The position numbers and the translations under genes are program-made. Positions 46,001-59,060 of a stretch of DNA of 64,000 nt are shown here, piece after piece (position 1 is the first letter of the stretch; every line of letters begins with the position of its first letter). The notes beneath the pieces are model-generated. The model saw only the letters and a list, made by a program, of their open reading frames with translations, was not told the DNA's origin and searched no databases. The stretch covers positions 3,720,001 to 3,784,000 of the forward strand of contig JARFXM010000003.1 in the NCBI GenBank assembly GCA_029532625.1, in the 5' to 3' direction. The stretch comes from Lomentospora prolificans. Taxonomy: Eukaryota > Ascomycota > Sordariomycetes > Microascales > Microascaceae.

Positions 46001-49000
46001 CTATCCCACGTGCTGATCAGGGCGCTTGGATGCTGTCAGATTGATGATCTTTCCGGAGGCCGTGGTAATAGAGCAAAGTTCATGATCGCCTGGGACGTAG
46101 CCAAGCGATGGGAAGGTCCGGAATGGCGGTTCCATATTGATAGGTGACCAAAAAAACCTTTTGCCCATGCTCCGATCTAGGGGCCATCAGGGTAAGAGGA
46201 GGCCGTTTTGCAAAGTCTAGCAGACACGGTTGTCGATGTTCTAGGCCCCTCACTATCGGTATCTAGTTATTCGGTGAGCAAGTTGCGTGTTTAGCTTAAT
46301 CTATTTGATCTAGGGCTTTTTGCGGCATCTCTAGAATTGTCGGACAGAGGAGTCGACGATCCCCTTCCATCGTCCCTTAAGCGACCTACGCTGATCGTTA
46401 TCAGAGTCGACGCCAGAACTGGAAACTGGAGAGATTGGTCGGATAATACGGACAAGTCCTCAAGAAAGCAGCCCCAGCAGCCCAGTCCCGAGAAACATTC
46501 CCAGTTCGACGGCACTTGCGCATGAGCTAAGTTGAAACTCTCTAATAATTGATTCATGCTTCCATGCTCTCCGTACCCACAAGAGCAACGGCTCGCATCA
46601 CGCAGTACCATCACATCGCCGAGCTAATCTAACAGGACACCTCAAGACCCGGCATCTGCAAGGAGCATTCGGACCTTTTTTTTTCTTGTCTCCTCTCACT
46701 CATCCTATGTAGTTTGCCCGTTTGATCCAAATTCCAGACTTTGGAACAATGCTACAATGCTTCAATCGGCGGAGGACTGGGGGGATATTGCGATTGACGG
46801 TTTCGCTTAGCAACAGACGGCCGTGCCCTAGCTTTTGACATTTTGATTGATCTCTCATCACAAAAGGCCGCTCTCGGAGAATTGCTTTTCCCCCTCAGAA
46901 ACAAACATAATACCCCTCAAATACAATTTGCTGTCATCAAGCATTCCTCTTTAAGAATCAATTGATCTTGGTTCCTGGAGCTGCAGGCTCCAGCATCAAG
47001 TCCCCAGGGGGTAGGTAGGTAGGGAGTAGGACCCAACTGAGTGGGGGCGAATGCTTGTCCAATACCCTGCGTGCTGCAGCGCCGAAACGAAGTCGACTGT
47101 GATAGTGAGGCGAGGATCGAGAACCAAACTTTCTCCAACTGAGAGTTCGCAGCATCTTCGCCTCTACTATCTTTCATTCCCTTTTTCAGTGCTTCGTCCT
47201 GTGTCACATCGCAGTCGTCCTTTGCAATATGCGAATTGCGACCGTGATGGTGATCTAAGGTGCAGGAAAGCTGCAACACAAACCCCCCCCTGCGCTCGAC
47301 TCAAGCACGGTCTCATGGGTAGTGCCGCCGTCACCGCCTTCTCGCTTCAGGGGAAGTGATAGCGCCAGCTGCACGTTTGCAAACGAGGACGGACGGTCCA
47401 TCGTTGGTCTTGTCGTCTGAACTTGCGCTGCAGCTGCCCAGGCGTTCCTTGGGCCGCCCTGCCTGGCTTCCACATGGTTGCGAATACGTTGTATGCTGGC
47501 TTCCCTAGAGTCTCTCTGGCAACCACCCTCTCTATCCCAAACACGATACACGATGTCCTTCAGGGGAGACGAGAACATGCCCAATGACCAATGGCTGCTC
47601 CTGTGCTCAATACTCATTGAGGGTCAACCCCTTGTCAATCGCGGCATGCACCGTCGTTCTCCCGCCGAAGCTCGCAGACGCGAGTATTACAATAAAGCAA
47701 GGGGTGTCAATGGGAAGAAACTTTGCTGCCGAGCGAGAGAAGCTGATGATCGGTGTGCCTTTGTTTGCGGGGGAAAGGTCTCTCCCTAAAACGCTCTCTG
47801 CCACATCTCGACTTTGAGACCACACCGGACCGTGTATTACACTTAATAGAACCCGGGTTGGTTTCGCCAGCCACAACGACAACGATAACAATTATTAATG
47901 TGGTCGTCTTCAAATGAAATCTCAAGATAAAACTTAGCCGAGCTTTAGCAACGGGCTGGTTGAGTGGGGGATTTACACGTCCCGTCTCGCTAAGCGGTAG
48001 AACAAAGGAGACAGAACTCAGAAACTAGTTCTCCCCTCAAGCGAGGACAAATGCCAGCGCAAATGTCTTGGAGGAAGAAGGTTCTGCTGGAAATGGAGGG
48101 TAGCTCGAGCTATACGGATAATACAACCAATTTTGCAGAGTTATCCTGGAGCTTCATCATCGCTCTCGGAGGGGCTGTGGAGAGTCTCCCCTTCCCTATC
48201 CCCCACGATATTAAGGTTAAAACGGAGACGTAGATGGCGCTGTGTCGCATCGTTCTCAGACCTGGTCTGTCAGTTGGCTGGTAGCGAAGTGGTGGCGCTC
48301 GGGGGTCGGGGCCTTGCCCCTGCCACGGTCCAGTTCCCTGAGTGGCCAGCCGATTCCAGGGGCTTGAACCTTCAACCAGGATCCAGGATGGCCAGACCAC
48401 CTGCTTATCCGACCCCCTGGACCTCGTTGCGTCGCTGGCTGGCATGCTGGATGCCAGAAAAGTTCCTGGCGACGAAGTGAAAACGTGTTGGCTCACTCTT
48501 TGTGATGCGACCCCCCCCCAAGTTTATTGAGCACAACTCAAGGGGTCTATATCATTGTCGCTATCTCGATGGTTCAAGCCTAGCTCGCTGTGTCATACGG
48601 GTTTAGCTCAGGAACATCACAGAAGCTGAGTGTCACTTTGACTTCTCTAATTCTCCATCCCAATGCCGGACGTGGGAATTCAAGCGCCTGGAACTAAGTC
48701 TCGAGCCTGACAGCCAGGCTATACCAATATGGAGGTCAAAGAGGGGCCAGCCCAAAGCCGGCGGCCGATTTTGGCTGCGCATTGCGGCGAGTTTGACTCT
48801 TATTGACAGATCGCTCTGCCACCAGTCACCGTCAACGCTGCATTAGCCTTGCCTCTTTTCCATAGCAACTGCCTGATTGCACATGTACTGAATGCTGCGA
48901 GCCGATGATAACGGTCCTGACGCACGGAGGTCAAATCTGAGTGTCCAAGTAAACAGGGGCTCGGATGTCGGTAGAGCCAGCAGTGCCGCGCTGTCTTTCG

Positions 49001-52000
49001 TCTGAACTGTGCCCGCCAACGGGCCTGTACAGCGCTCGTTTGGGTAAGCACAAAAGCATTGATGACGCGCGCTGGATGTGGGAGAACTCCAACTTAGCAA
49101 CTGATAGACTCCTTAATCCGACTAATACTTCTTACACCGGCGGCGAGCAATACGAGTATTCGTGAGATTAGATTGTCAAACCGCAGAGGCTTGGCTTTAG
49201 ACTCTAATGCCGACCAACTCTGGAAATCATCGCCCGCCCTGTTTACAGGAACAGGCTTAGCTTCTCAAACAAGTAGAAACGCTCGTTGCCAGAGTGAGAA
49301 AGTTGACTGCTCATTTTTGAAGAGCAAGGTGGGTTTTTTGGCCGAACTTTAGCTGCGCTCATGGTCCCCTTTGCAAGGGTAACGGCGTCGGTGCAATATA
49401 GGCACACTCGACCTAGCGTGGCGGCGTGATTACCCCGACGCAAGGTACGGATTTCCGCTGTCAGACATTGTTGACGAGGTTCGATGTGTGCCTTGATCGA
49501 GGTCTCCGTTGTCTGTTTGCGAGAGCCACTGTCAGTGCACAGCCGTTGGATCATCGAGGTAGAAACCCAAGGGTAAGCTGTTTCTAATTGAACAATCGTA
49601 CTGTCCACAGGAGGCTTATTTGGACAAGCGAGCCAAGGCTTGGCGGGTCAATATTGAAAAGGTGTCGTGTTATAGCCAACTTGGCCTGCCTATAATACCA
49701 TGGATGTGGAATGTGATACCAGGCAGGAACACTTTCGGCCAGTACAATACCAGTGATAATCCTAAGGGATCGTCCTCGCGAGGAGAATTCTGCAGGGCGG
49801 GACCAGATCATGATCAGCGGCCTCTCGATTGGCCATCTTGAACGAAACATAGCCAGCTGCATCGTAGTATTCAGCAGTGGTGGTTTGCGAGTTTAAAGCA
49901 TCACGAACGTGAGAAGACGCCGGGGTTTCCAGTTGGTTGCTGTCGCCTGTCCAGATCACATACTCGCAGGGAGAGTAACAACAGTAGCCAGCTAAATATC
50001 CCCAGCCACGACTGTACTGTCGTAACCCACCGTGGTATCCGTGAGGAATACGATACGTACGAAAAACAAGTGGTGAGACCCAGACACGGGGAGCTGGGTT
50101 TTTGTTGCCAGCGATGGGTCGCAATTATAGCCCCCGCCTCCCATTTTCCCTGAATTTTGTTACTTTCACTGGCATCTCTAACGACGGAAGGCTAAGCCCC
50201 TGTCCCCCGAGCTCGCTGCTCCTCTACGCTCATGTCGTCATCACCGTCAGTCATTGGAAGGCAAGGTCCTAAGACTTTCAAGGCTCCCTCTACTTGGGTC
50301 CCCTCAACTTGGGCTTCTCGTGGTGGTGATGGTGGGGTTGGTGATAGCCAACTTCAGGCTTTTATTTGTTCATTGAGCCGTTGACAACATGGATCAAATT
50401 TAAGCCAAACACTTGCATGGTAGTTACTTGTTACTTAATTGTAAACGCTAAAGCGCTTGCAAGTTTCCTTCGTACTTTCTGTGCAGATAATGTAGCGCGG
50501 AGAAATGAATCTCCCCTGCAATTAATGGTGCTGGCTGACCACAGGGGAAGGCTTTCTGATTTACAGAGGCCAAGACGATCGTGGTGGTGGAGGAGAAAGA
50601 AATGCCATGCCGTTCATGCGCCTGCACCTGAGCTGCTGCAACAGATCGATCAGCATCACCGGCCATCGAGATTTCTCAATTCCACGTTCGAGGTGAAACC
50701 TTGATAACATCAATGCTGAATGCAAGGGTAAGGGAGTTGGTAGGACCAGGAACAGGGCGATAGATAGAGAAAAGCAATTTAGAGAAGAAAAGAGATGTAG
50801 CGCACCTCGTCGAGGGTACGATACCCCTGATCTCGAATGAAAAAGGGGCCAGAATGATAGTGGCCAGGCCGAGCCTGTTCTTCGATCCTACCTGGTTTCT
50901 GACAGCTGCACGATGGATGGCTAGCTGGCAGGACGCCCAAGCACTTTGCATTGAGTAGAGTATTATTATGCCTGCGTTACTTGAAGGTTGGAGACTATCG
51001 AAGGTCATCTCGCTCCCTGCTCCCTGCTTCCTAGCCGACGGCCGAAGCACGTACCTACACATGCGCAGGCCGGTGCTTCAACAGAGTAGCATCATTGTCA
51101 TCAAAACGATCCCAAGGTGGGGCTAGCGATCTGGACAATCCCAGTTCTCGTTTCCTCCATGTCTCGCACACCGGCAAGGGAATATCTTTCAGACAGCGCT
51201 CTCCACATCACGGAGATTAGTTAAAGGGTATCTGGTAAATGGCCTCGATTGGGACCCTTGAACCGACCCTAAGCCTGGGAGGAAGCGAGGGGCCCTGAAG
51301 GTTGAGTCCTAATTTTGGTCAAACGAGACCTCGTGCTAAGATTAGTGTGTATTATTCAGAAAGCTCGGGGAAACCAAGACCAACTGTAGCGTCGTGTCAG
51401 AAAGGCTCAGGGCCCACCTCGAGGGAGATCTAGGCTTGTTTAGGGCAAGCCCCCCACCTCGCACAAACTTAGTCTTTCGTTCCCGGTCATTAGCACGTGG
51501 GACCCATCCCCTTTGTCAGTCAGCCAGCAGGACCTTGTCCTTGATCGCAGCAATTGAGACCTGTTGCTTGGGGACCGAATCTCCAGGGATCATGCCGTCC
51601 TCCCGTATTACACTGTGTCCGCCATCCTGCCTCAGCACTTGCAATGACACTTTACCACTGTTGGCGACAACGGTCCCCCGGTCATTCCCTGGGGCAGGGA
51701 ATCGCTTTGAAACAGCCCGCTGGGAGAGACTGCCCCGCCCCTCCACGAAGCAATCCGGATGGAAAGTTTGAAGCCTTCTGTGACAGGGACTCGCGCTTGG
51801 CAGCTCTCCTTTCCCTCCGACATCTCCCGTGTTAAGGGCCTTCTGGAAGGCACCACACAAGCACAACCTACAAGGCGTAGTCATGTACGGTCGCAGCGAG
51901 AGATCATCCGGGTATGAGCAAGTGGGTTACCAAAAATCACGAGGAACAGAAGATAAAAAAGGGAGGGGCACATCTTGTGTAGCCAAAGAGTGCAGGACCC

Positions 52001-55000
52001 TCATCTGGATGCAAGAGCGGGACGTTTATCACAGGAGTAGATCCAAGCGCACGAAGTCGCCTAAGGAGCCAGTCATGCGTCGCCATTCCTAGCGACCTTG
52101 GCCGAGCGACAGCGGCGTGGTGGACTAAGTGCTCCTCGACTGCAAGGAGATGTTCCATTCTGAGCCGCCGTGTTCGAGCGTGCATGTGCACTAGGCTCTG
52201 TTCAATTCAATCGACGATGTACATCCATTTCATTTCTCTCTCTTCCCCCTCTCACTCTCGGACGACGGGCCTGGACACTATTACGGGATTGACTGACGCT
52301 TCCGCCGTGTACATGCGTTGTGACCCAGGCCAAGGTTACTTGACCTAACTCTGCAATTTCATCTTCGCCGACGTCAGGACGGCCATCCGTCGTCCTGTGG
52401 TTCCACGAGCGTTGGTTCGAATGTGGAGAACGCCGGACAGTGCCGGTAGTCGGCGCCTCTGCCAGCCACCGGAAAGATCCCCAACACCGCCAATATTGCG
52501 GCCGCTAATACATTTGACGTACTCACACTTGTTAGTGGGAGGGCTGGCCTGGTCTCATCCCTACGTTAGCCTTAAGCATTTCCTTCTGAAGCAACATTGA
52601 CGCCGCCAGCAATCCGGTCTTATCGAACATTTAGCGTGCATGCTGGGCCGGCCCTTGTGCTAGTTGCCGCCCACTTTTCTTACGTTGCTGTTTATTAGAG
52701 TTATCTCCAAAGGTCCCTGAGAGCATGGCAAGTGGAGCTTCCGAAGGTCTTCTGTCTCACAGTTGGCTGATATGGCAGAACTTCGAGAGCCAGACTTACT
52801 GAGCCCAGTTAGTATGGCAGGGCATCGGAAAGGCCACTGCCGGGTCAAGCCTGATACCTCATGCGCCTCGATGCAAACCCCATACTTTTCTTCCCAATCA
52901 ACACACTGCTTTACCAACAAACAGAGATGGTCCAAGGGCCACGCTTGTCATGAACACAGTGTCAACAGTGAAGGTATGGTCAAGGCCACCTACTCAAGAG
53001 GGCTCCAATGCAAATGAATCGATGTACAGCCAACTTAGGTGCAGGTATTCCGATGCGAGAATATCGAGGTAGCGCTTGACAAATCACCACGGTGCCACCA
53101 ACATGACCTTTTTCTTTTGTCTGATTCTATTCAGTGCGGTCCCGTCCTGTCGCGCATGGGCTTTCCACACCCGGTCTACTCATCTGGCTCTAGGAAAGTC
53201 GATGTCTAGAACATTGCGATTCTCTTTTCCCGCTACGAATTGGCCAATGACTGGACTAATACCCGCTGCAAGCTCTTTAATTGAAAAGCGTCTGAGCCGC
53301 CCGACTACTACCCCTTTCACCCGGTATCAATGCGAGCGGGACGGCTAATCATACAACAGTGTGCTAAGGGGTGCCATAGCTGGCGTTATTGCTGGAGTAC
53401 ATGTAGTCTGGTGCTTGGTGAAGGGGTTTCCAGGGCCAGCAGGAGGACCAAGAGCCAGCGATAAATGCGATGATGATTGATCAATTGATCGGCTCCCCCC
53501 TCGGAAAAGAAGAAAAATTGGAATTATAGGCAAAAGTCTCGGCCATAAAATCTTTCCCGGCACTGTGTTACAGGTGAGAATGGGGCTGCAGCTTTTTTTG
53601 AGACGCTTAGGAGAATAAGTTGCGTAGCAAATGTAAGAAATCTTTCTCCACTGGAGGAACCTCCTGTGACCCATCATGAGGGAAGTTGAACTCCACTAGA
53701 TGGTGATATCACCGTGGAATCGTCAAGGTCCGGGGACATGGGGAGGCGAGGGAAACCGGCCCAAACATAATAAGTGTAGCCGCACCACACAAGACGATAG
53801 TCGACGTGGTCGTGGCCCACTGGGTGTGTGTATGATGCTTGGTTACAGCTTCCTCAAAGGTCTCATCCAAACTTTTCCTTTGCGCGGGACGGTCGGAACA
53901 TAAATCGACTAAACATTCTCTAAGAGATATGCGCGAATGGCCATTGAGCGGGGGAAAGGGTCTGTGGCACCTATAATTAGTAGAATTTTTCTCACTGATT
54001 TTCTGGTTGCCTCTTGCCGTCTTCTTGGATTCGGGGAGGCGAGAGGCCCGTTCACACTGCACGCACTCGGCAAGACAAAGCGCGAGCACTCACCCGCCAC
54101 GGGGTCCCTACAGCCAGGCATGAGCATGAACACGCTAAGAACATATAGGCAACATTACCACACGAAGACCGTGGAGTCTCTTGACGAAGAGCTGATCTCG
54201 ACTATCCCCAGATTGGAAGTACGGGGAAGTCATGGGATTTGCCACATCAATGGGCCAAAACGCCTACTTACATGATGCTACCCACACGGGTACACGCCTA
54301 CCCTCACATCATGTACATGTATGGGGAAATTTGTGAGAAATCGAGATTCCCATCATTAGTGCGTGGATGCCTATGGTCGCATAGTTGGATGCACCCCAAC
54401 AAGTGCCTCAAGGTTGATTCGTAAGAGGACTATCAGACATATGTGCAGGGAGAAACTGCCCAGTGGGCCAGCCGTGAACACGGTTGTTCAAAAATAAATC
54501 TAGCCAGGCCGTGGTAAGTCTTGGGCATGCAGAGAAGAGACGAACTGTTTCCTTGCACCCCTCTTTTTGATTCCCCGACACTGCAGGTGACGCTGCTTTG
54601 TCTTCGAAACATTGTTCTTTCATTGCTTTCTCTATTCATCTGCCATGTATGTGGTTGGCATCCGAGGGGAAGCAAGGAGGTTGAAACAATTCGGCAGTGC
54701 CTCAGGGCTCCCTTACCCGCAATTACTATATTGAGCCGGCCAAGGTTGCGACTTTGCAGGGAGTTGACAATGACACTGAGCTTCAGCACAGGTGCTCCTC
54801 TCAATCTCACCGTAGACCGTTGAGCCTCGTCAGAAATGCGATAAAACGGGCACACTGCGTGGGGATCGACCAGTCACACAATGGCAGGTTTGTGCGTGCT
54901 GGCCCATGCTATATCGGTCGTGCTATTATTACACCAAGCAAATTGATGTGCGGTCGAGGACTATTACAAGCAGAGGATCCAGGCCTGGCGAAGGAGGGAG

Positions 55001-56474
55001 TGATATCAGCCCTCTTCTATCGACAGGCATCACCCGCATACACCAAATGCCCCACCCCCATTGCAACCCCCTTTCTTTGTCCTTCCAACCACCCTCCTTG
55101 TAGACCCCTGCCGATACCAGTCCCAAAACGGAATGGTGGAGCAACGCTTAGAGCTCCGGCAAGGGCTCAAGCGGTTTCAACTCCGAACTCCATGCTGCAG
55201 GGCCAGGGCTAGGTGTCAAGGCCAGAATTTCGTCTGGAGGAGAGTCAGCCAGGGAACATTGAAGGGAGGTGCTTGTCATGCCCCTGCCAGCTCTCGGTAA
55301 GACTGTCCTGAACCGCTCCGCTACGGCCGATCTGCGCTGGCTGGCGTTCTCCAACAACAGTCATTTTGTCAGTCAGGGCAGGGCTTCCTCCAGACACAGA
55401 CCCTCCTTCTTGTTCTCAGAGAGGTACTGAGAACTCCGCCAGCCAGCTGCACATTGTCGTGAGGATGGATACGCTGGAGTTTCGCACACATCCACGGCCG
55501 GTTTCTCCCATCTTCTCCCAGGCTAGGGCTCTGTCCCGGTCGGTTTCTTGATATTTCTCTATCAGTATCCACTCAACAACACCGGCTGGAGGTCCGCGTA
55601 TATCCCAGCATCCCCATAAACTGATCAGCTTTGGTGGCGTGGTAGATGACAGCCTAGGGCCCTTAGCAGCAGCATTGCATGAAGAGTGGCACATTGCAGT
55701 ATGTTAGACTGAAATTAACGTTTGACTCTACCCGCTTTTTGAATTTTGCCTTCACGGGCCAAATCGTCCTGCTCCACTTGTCAAGTGGCCAAATGCGACG
55801 GAGTCATAGCCAGCCAGGCCATAGCTAGCAGATTGTGGGCCTAATCAGAGAAAACTGAAAGGCTCGAGGGTGCTGGTTACAAGTGGGAAACGGAAGAGGA
55901 GGAAGGTCCAAGGTGCCTGGGCACTCCATTCACTGGTCTGCTGTGCTCGAGGCAACGGAAGGTGTGTTACTCCACAGAAGGGGCGAATGGGCGTTATGGA
56001 GAGTTTCTGGATCTCTGGATCTCGCTCGTCGCCCACGGGCAGTGCAGCAGTCCTCAGACACACACTCCACGCCCTCCCCAGAGATCTCCCACACCCCCTC
56101 AAAGCGAGATAACGTCGCCGACTCTCCTCTTTCGTTCCTTTTCCCAGGGTACGAGGAGAGAAGACAAAGTCCTCATATCCCTACACCTCCCCCCCTTGCA
56201 GGGTACGGTCACAGTGTGAAAATCCGTCACTCTCGTTTCTCTTGTCGAGGCCCACGATAATACCACAGTAGCGCACATGTGGATGCAAGGCCTCCCTGTT
56301 CAAAGTTGCATCGACAAGAAAAAAAACCTGCACCACAAGCAAGAGGAACCCTGGTGCATCCTCGAAGTAAAGACGTGCAGGGCATAGTGGCAAAGGGACC
56401 TAAATCCCATCAACCTCCTCCCTGACGCATCCTTCTCCCGTGCTTTTTTTAATCGGTGCGTGGACCGGCAGAGA

Positions 56475-56663
56475 TATAATAGCCTCGTCCCTCGACTTCT
56501 TCAGCCTATCGTCCCGTCTCTATACCGTGGGAATTTATAACCTCCTCCCTCTCCCGTCCTCCCAAACGGTGACCCCCCCTCCTGCTTCTCTATCTCACCC
56601 CATTAGCAGCGGCAGATATCCCGAGCCTGTTTGGTCCATCGACCTCCCACACCACCCGACTCA
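56475..56663 (+). promoter_or_regulatory. CT-rich leader of the Uds1-domain gene
   Basis: A TATAAT-like element at 56475-56480 is followed by long C/T blocks up to the start codon at 56664, a common arrangement at transcription starts of filamentous fungi. Confidence 0.45.
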
Positions 56664-59060
56664 ATGGCTCACATCATCAGCTGCATGGCCGATGCCGACC
56701 TCGAGTCTGGCGCTCCCATTTCTTATATAGCGAAGCCAGCCTCCCCACAACCTCCCAATGAACCGGTATGCAACCACTTAAACTTGACTTCTCGGTCCAT
56801 TTTGCGTCATTACCAGATGACTAGTATTTTGGTTCACTTGGACCGTGTTTGCTGACTTGTTTACCTACTTTCTTTCCCGGTACACAGATAACCTCTCCTA
56901 CTCAATCTTCATCTGCCTCTGGCGAAAAGCAGCCATTCGCTTGGAGAATGCATCAGCCAGAGAGCAGAAAGTACCAGCTCTTCCCCAAGGGCAACCAGAC
57001 GGCCGCTAACAAGGTCCTGGATCCCGAGCAAGCTTTTGCTCACGCCATGGCCCAGAACCCGAAGACAGACAAGAGCGACAAGCTTGTGGCGGCCAGCAAC
57101 GGCCTACGGATAAGGATCAAGGAGCACAACCTCACGAGAAGGCGCAAGGTTAGCGTGCCTGAGCTTGGTCCTATGACGACTGTACAAGAAGTTGCCATGG
57201 ATTCTCGTGAGTTACACGCTTTAAATTCGTAGCGAGCAGAGACAATGGACTAACACGCCCAAAGCCACCATTCCTGGAAGGCCGCCTCTCCACGAACGGT
57301 CCGTCAGTGCCCCAGGCCAGAGCTGGAAGCAACAAAACAGCCAGCATCTAGATATCTCCTTCCTCCACAGCCCGATCGAGGAAATCATACTTCCCCCTAG
57401 CAACATCTCAGCACCTCGCGAGAACCGATCTCCCACTCCTACAAAGCAGCCTCTTTCGCCCAAACAACTTACTCCTCTAGTCATCCCCACTCAGCAAGGA
57501 AGCCTTCCCCGACTCGCTAAGCAGATCTCACTCACTCGGCTTCGATCTGGCAGCACTCCTGTCGAGACTCAACTCCGCTCCGCGAGGACCGACGATTCGC
57601 CTAGAACCCGAACTCCGTTCACTCCTCTTTCCTCGAGCTCGACTCAAATGACTACCTCCACCCTCCCCACGCCCATCTCCGCCTGCATCACCGAGTCGCG
57701 CGCTTCCCCGAAGCCTTGGGAGGCTCCTCGAGCCACCACCCCGACTCAGGCCATGATTGAGAGGATTGGTACACCCAAGACGGACGAACCTAGAAGCGCT
57801 AATGCCGTCCTCTATGGCCACAGGAGGGGCGTCTCTGAGTCCGGCAGCATTATGGATAGGGGCCGCCCTAAGAAGAGAAACGACGTCCGGAACAACAACG
57901 GACCACTCCTAAAGAGGGCAGACTCTAAGAAGCGAAGCCAGAGCGCGGAGCGAAGGGCTTTCGAACAGCTTCCCAAGGGCTGGAAGGCCAGCGAAGCCCC
58001 CAACGCTCTGACCCCAAATGAGGTTTCGGAGCTATATAGACAAGCGGTCGGCCAGGCTGCCCGCTTTGAGGTCCTCAGGAAGGAGGACGTCGAGGCATTG
58101 TCAAGGGTGAGTTTGGCCCAACCCCCAAACACGAAGAATTTCTATTGACGAGGAACACAGGAATTGCGCCACTTGGACGAGCGAACAGAATACCTTCGTC
58201 GCACCTACACCTCTCTCCGTGCCGGCCGAAGGAACCTTCATTCCCGCATCTGCCAGTACTTGCGCTCGCCTCGTGTGGCCAAATTTAGCCATGATTCGAT
58301 GCTAAAGCAGGAGGAGGCCCTTGCCGAGCTAGATGCGTCTATCGATGACTGGGTCACTAAACTTGAGCAAGCGGAGAATCGTCGCACCAGAGTCCGCCAA
58401 AAGCTCCTAGAGCACGTCGCCGCCGCTGCCACTCTCCAAGGAACTGGTGCTGCCGCGGCTTCCGAGTCACTTCAGCTCGCCATGGGCATTCGTTCGCCCC
58501 AGCAGTACAACGGCGTCGGAAACATCTCCACCCCTCCCCGTAGCCCAACCAAGGTTGGCTTCTCCGCCGGCACCGCTAACTCGGCCTCGACTTCACCTCA
58601 CCGCGCGGCCGCTCATGTTCCTAGCACCATCTTGGAGCAGCCCCTGGTTGAGGAAGCCGCTGCCATTGGTGATATTAAGAGTCCCATCACGACTCTCAGC
58701 CGCCGGGAGTGCGAGAGCATCCGCGTTTATGCAGACAGCGATGTCTATGCCCTCCTCGCTGACGTCGAGAGCGAGTTTACCAAGATGAATATCGCTGCTG
58801 AATCACCCACCCTGAGCGACACTGAGCGCCAGGAGCTGCATCGCGCGCGAAGCCACGATCTTCTCTGCGGTTCAACCAAGACTTCCGAGGAGGTCACCGC
58901 AACCGACACTCCACTATCCCAGTCGCTCCCCAAGGAGACTGTAAAGGAGCCATCCGCTCCCACATGCCCAGCCGCCTCGGCCGAGACCGCCGAGCCCATC
59001 TTCCTCACCAATGCCGTCTTCAGGCCCAGCCCTCCTCAAAGGTCTCTTACTGCCTCCTAA
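56664..59060 (+). CDS. Uds1-domain protein (up-regulated during septation)
   Basis: Four exons, 56664-56765, 56888-57206, 57265-58106 and 58161-59060, are joined in phase by introns of 122, 58 and 54 nt (donors GTATGC, GTGAGT, GTGAGT), giving 720 residues. A Ser/Pro/Thr-rich disordered N-terminal half carries many SP/TP sites, suggesting kinase control. The Uds1 domain is at about 373-490: FEQLPKGWKASEAP, ELYRQAVGQAARFEVL, then across the last intron LDERTEYLRRTYTSLRAGRR, RICQYLRSPRVAKFSHDS and a coiled coil, QEEALAELDASIDDWVTKLE. The C-terminal quarter is again disordered. The family is named for fission-yeast genes induced at septation; a role at the division site or cell cortex is inferred. 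Gene lies beside the 14-kb desert. Confidence 0.88.

Larger units (their letters stand above)
42384..56663. other. 14-kb gene desert
   Basis: No recognisable protein gene, rRNA or intact tRNA in about 14.3 kb. Open frames are all below about 170 codons, overlap on opposite strands and lack motifs or splice-supported extensions. Base composition looks balanced, without the AT-rich decay expected of heavily RIP-mutated repeats, and I see no long internal duplication. It holds a T14 run at 43810-43823, an orphan CCAAT/TATA promoter near 42963-43000 and many copies of GCCAGC/GCTGGC. The right end is the CT-rich leader of the Uds1 gene. Confidence 0.5.

Noticed and set aside
45525..46016. 163-codon frame in the desert
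   Set aside because: Ser/Pro/Arg-rich with a second open frame overlapping; no motif, and the interval has no splice-consistent neighbours.
42384..56663. RIP-degraded transposon as explanation for the desert
   Set aside because: By eye there is no strong AT bias, no terminal repeats and no reverse-transcriptase or transposase fragments; a dinucleotide RIP index would settle it.
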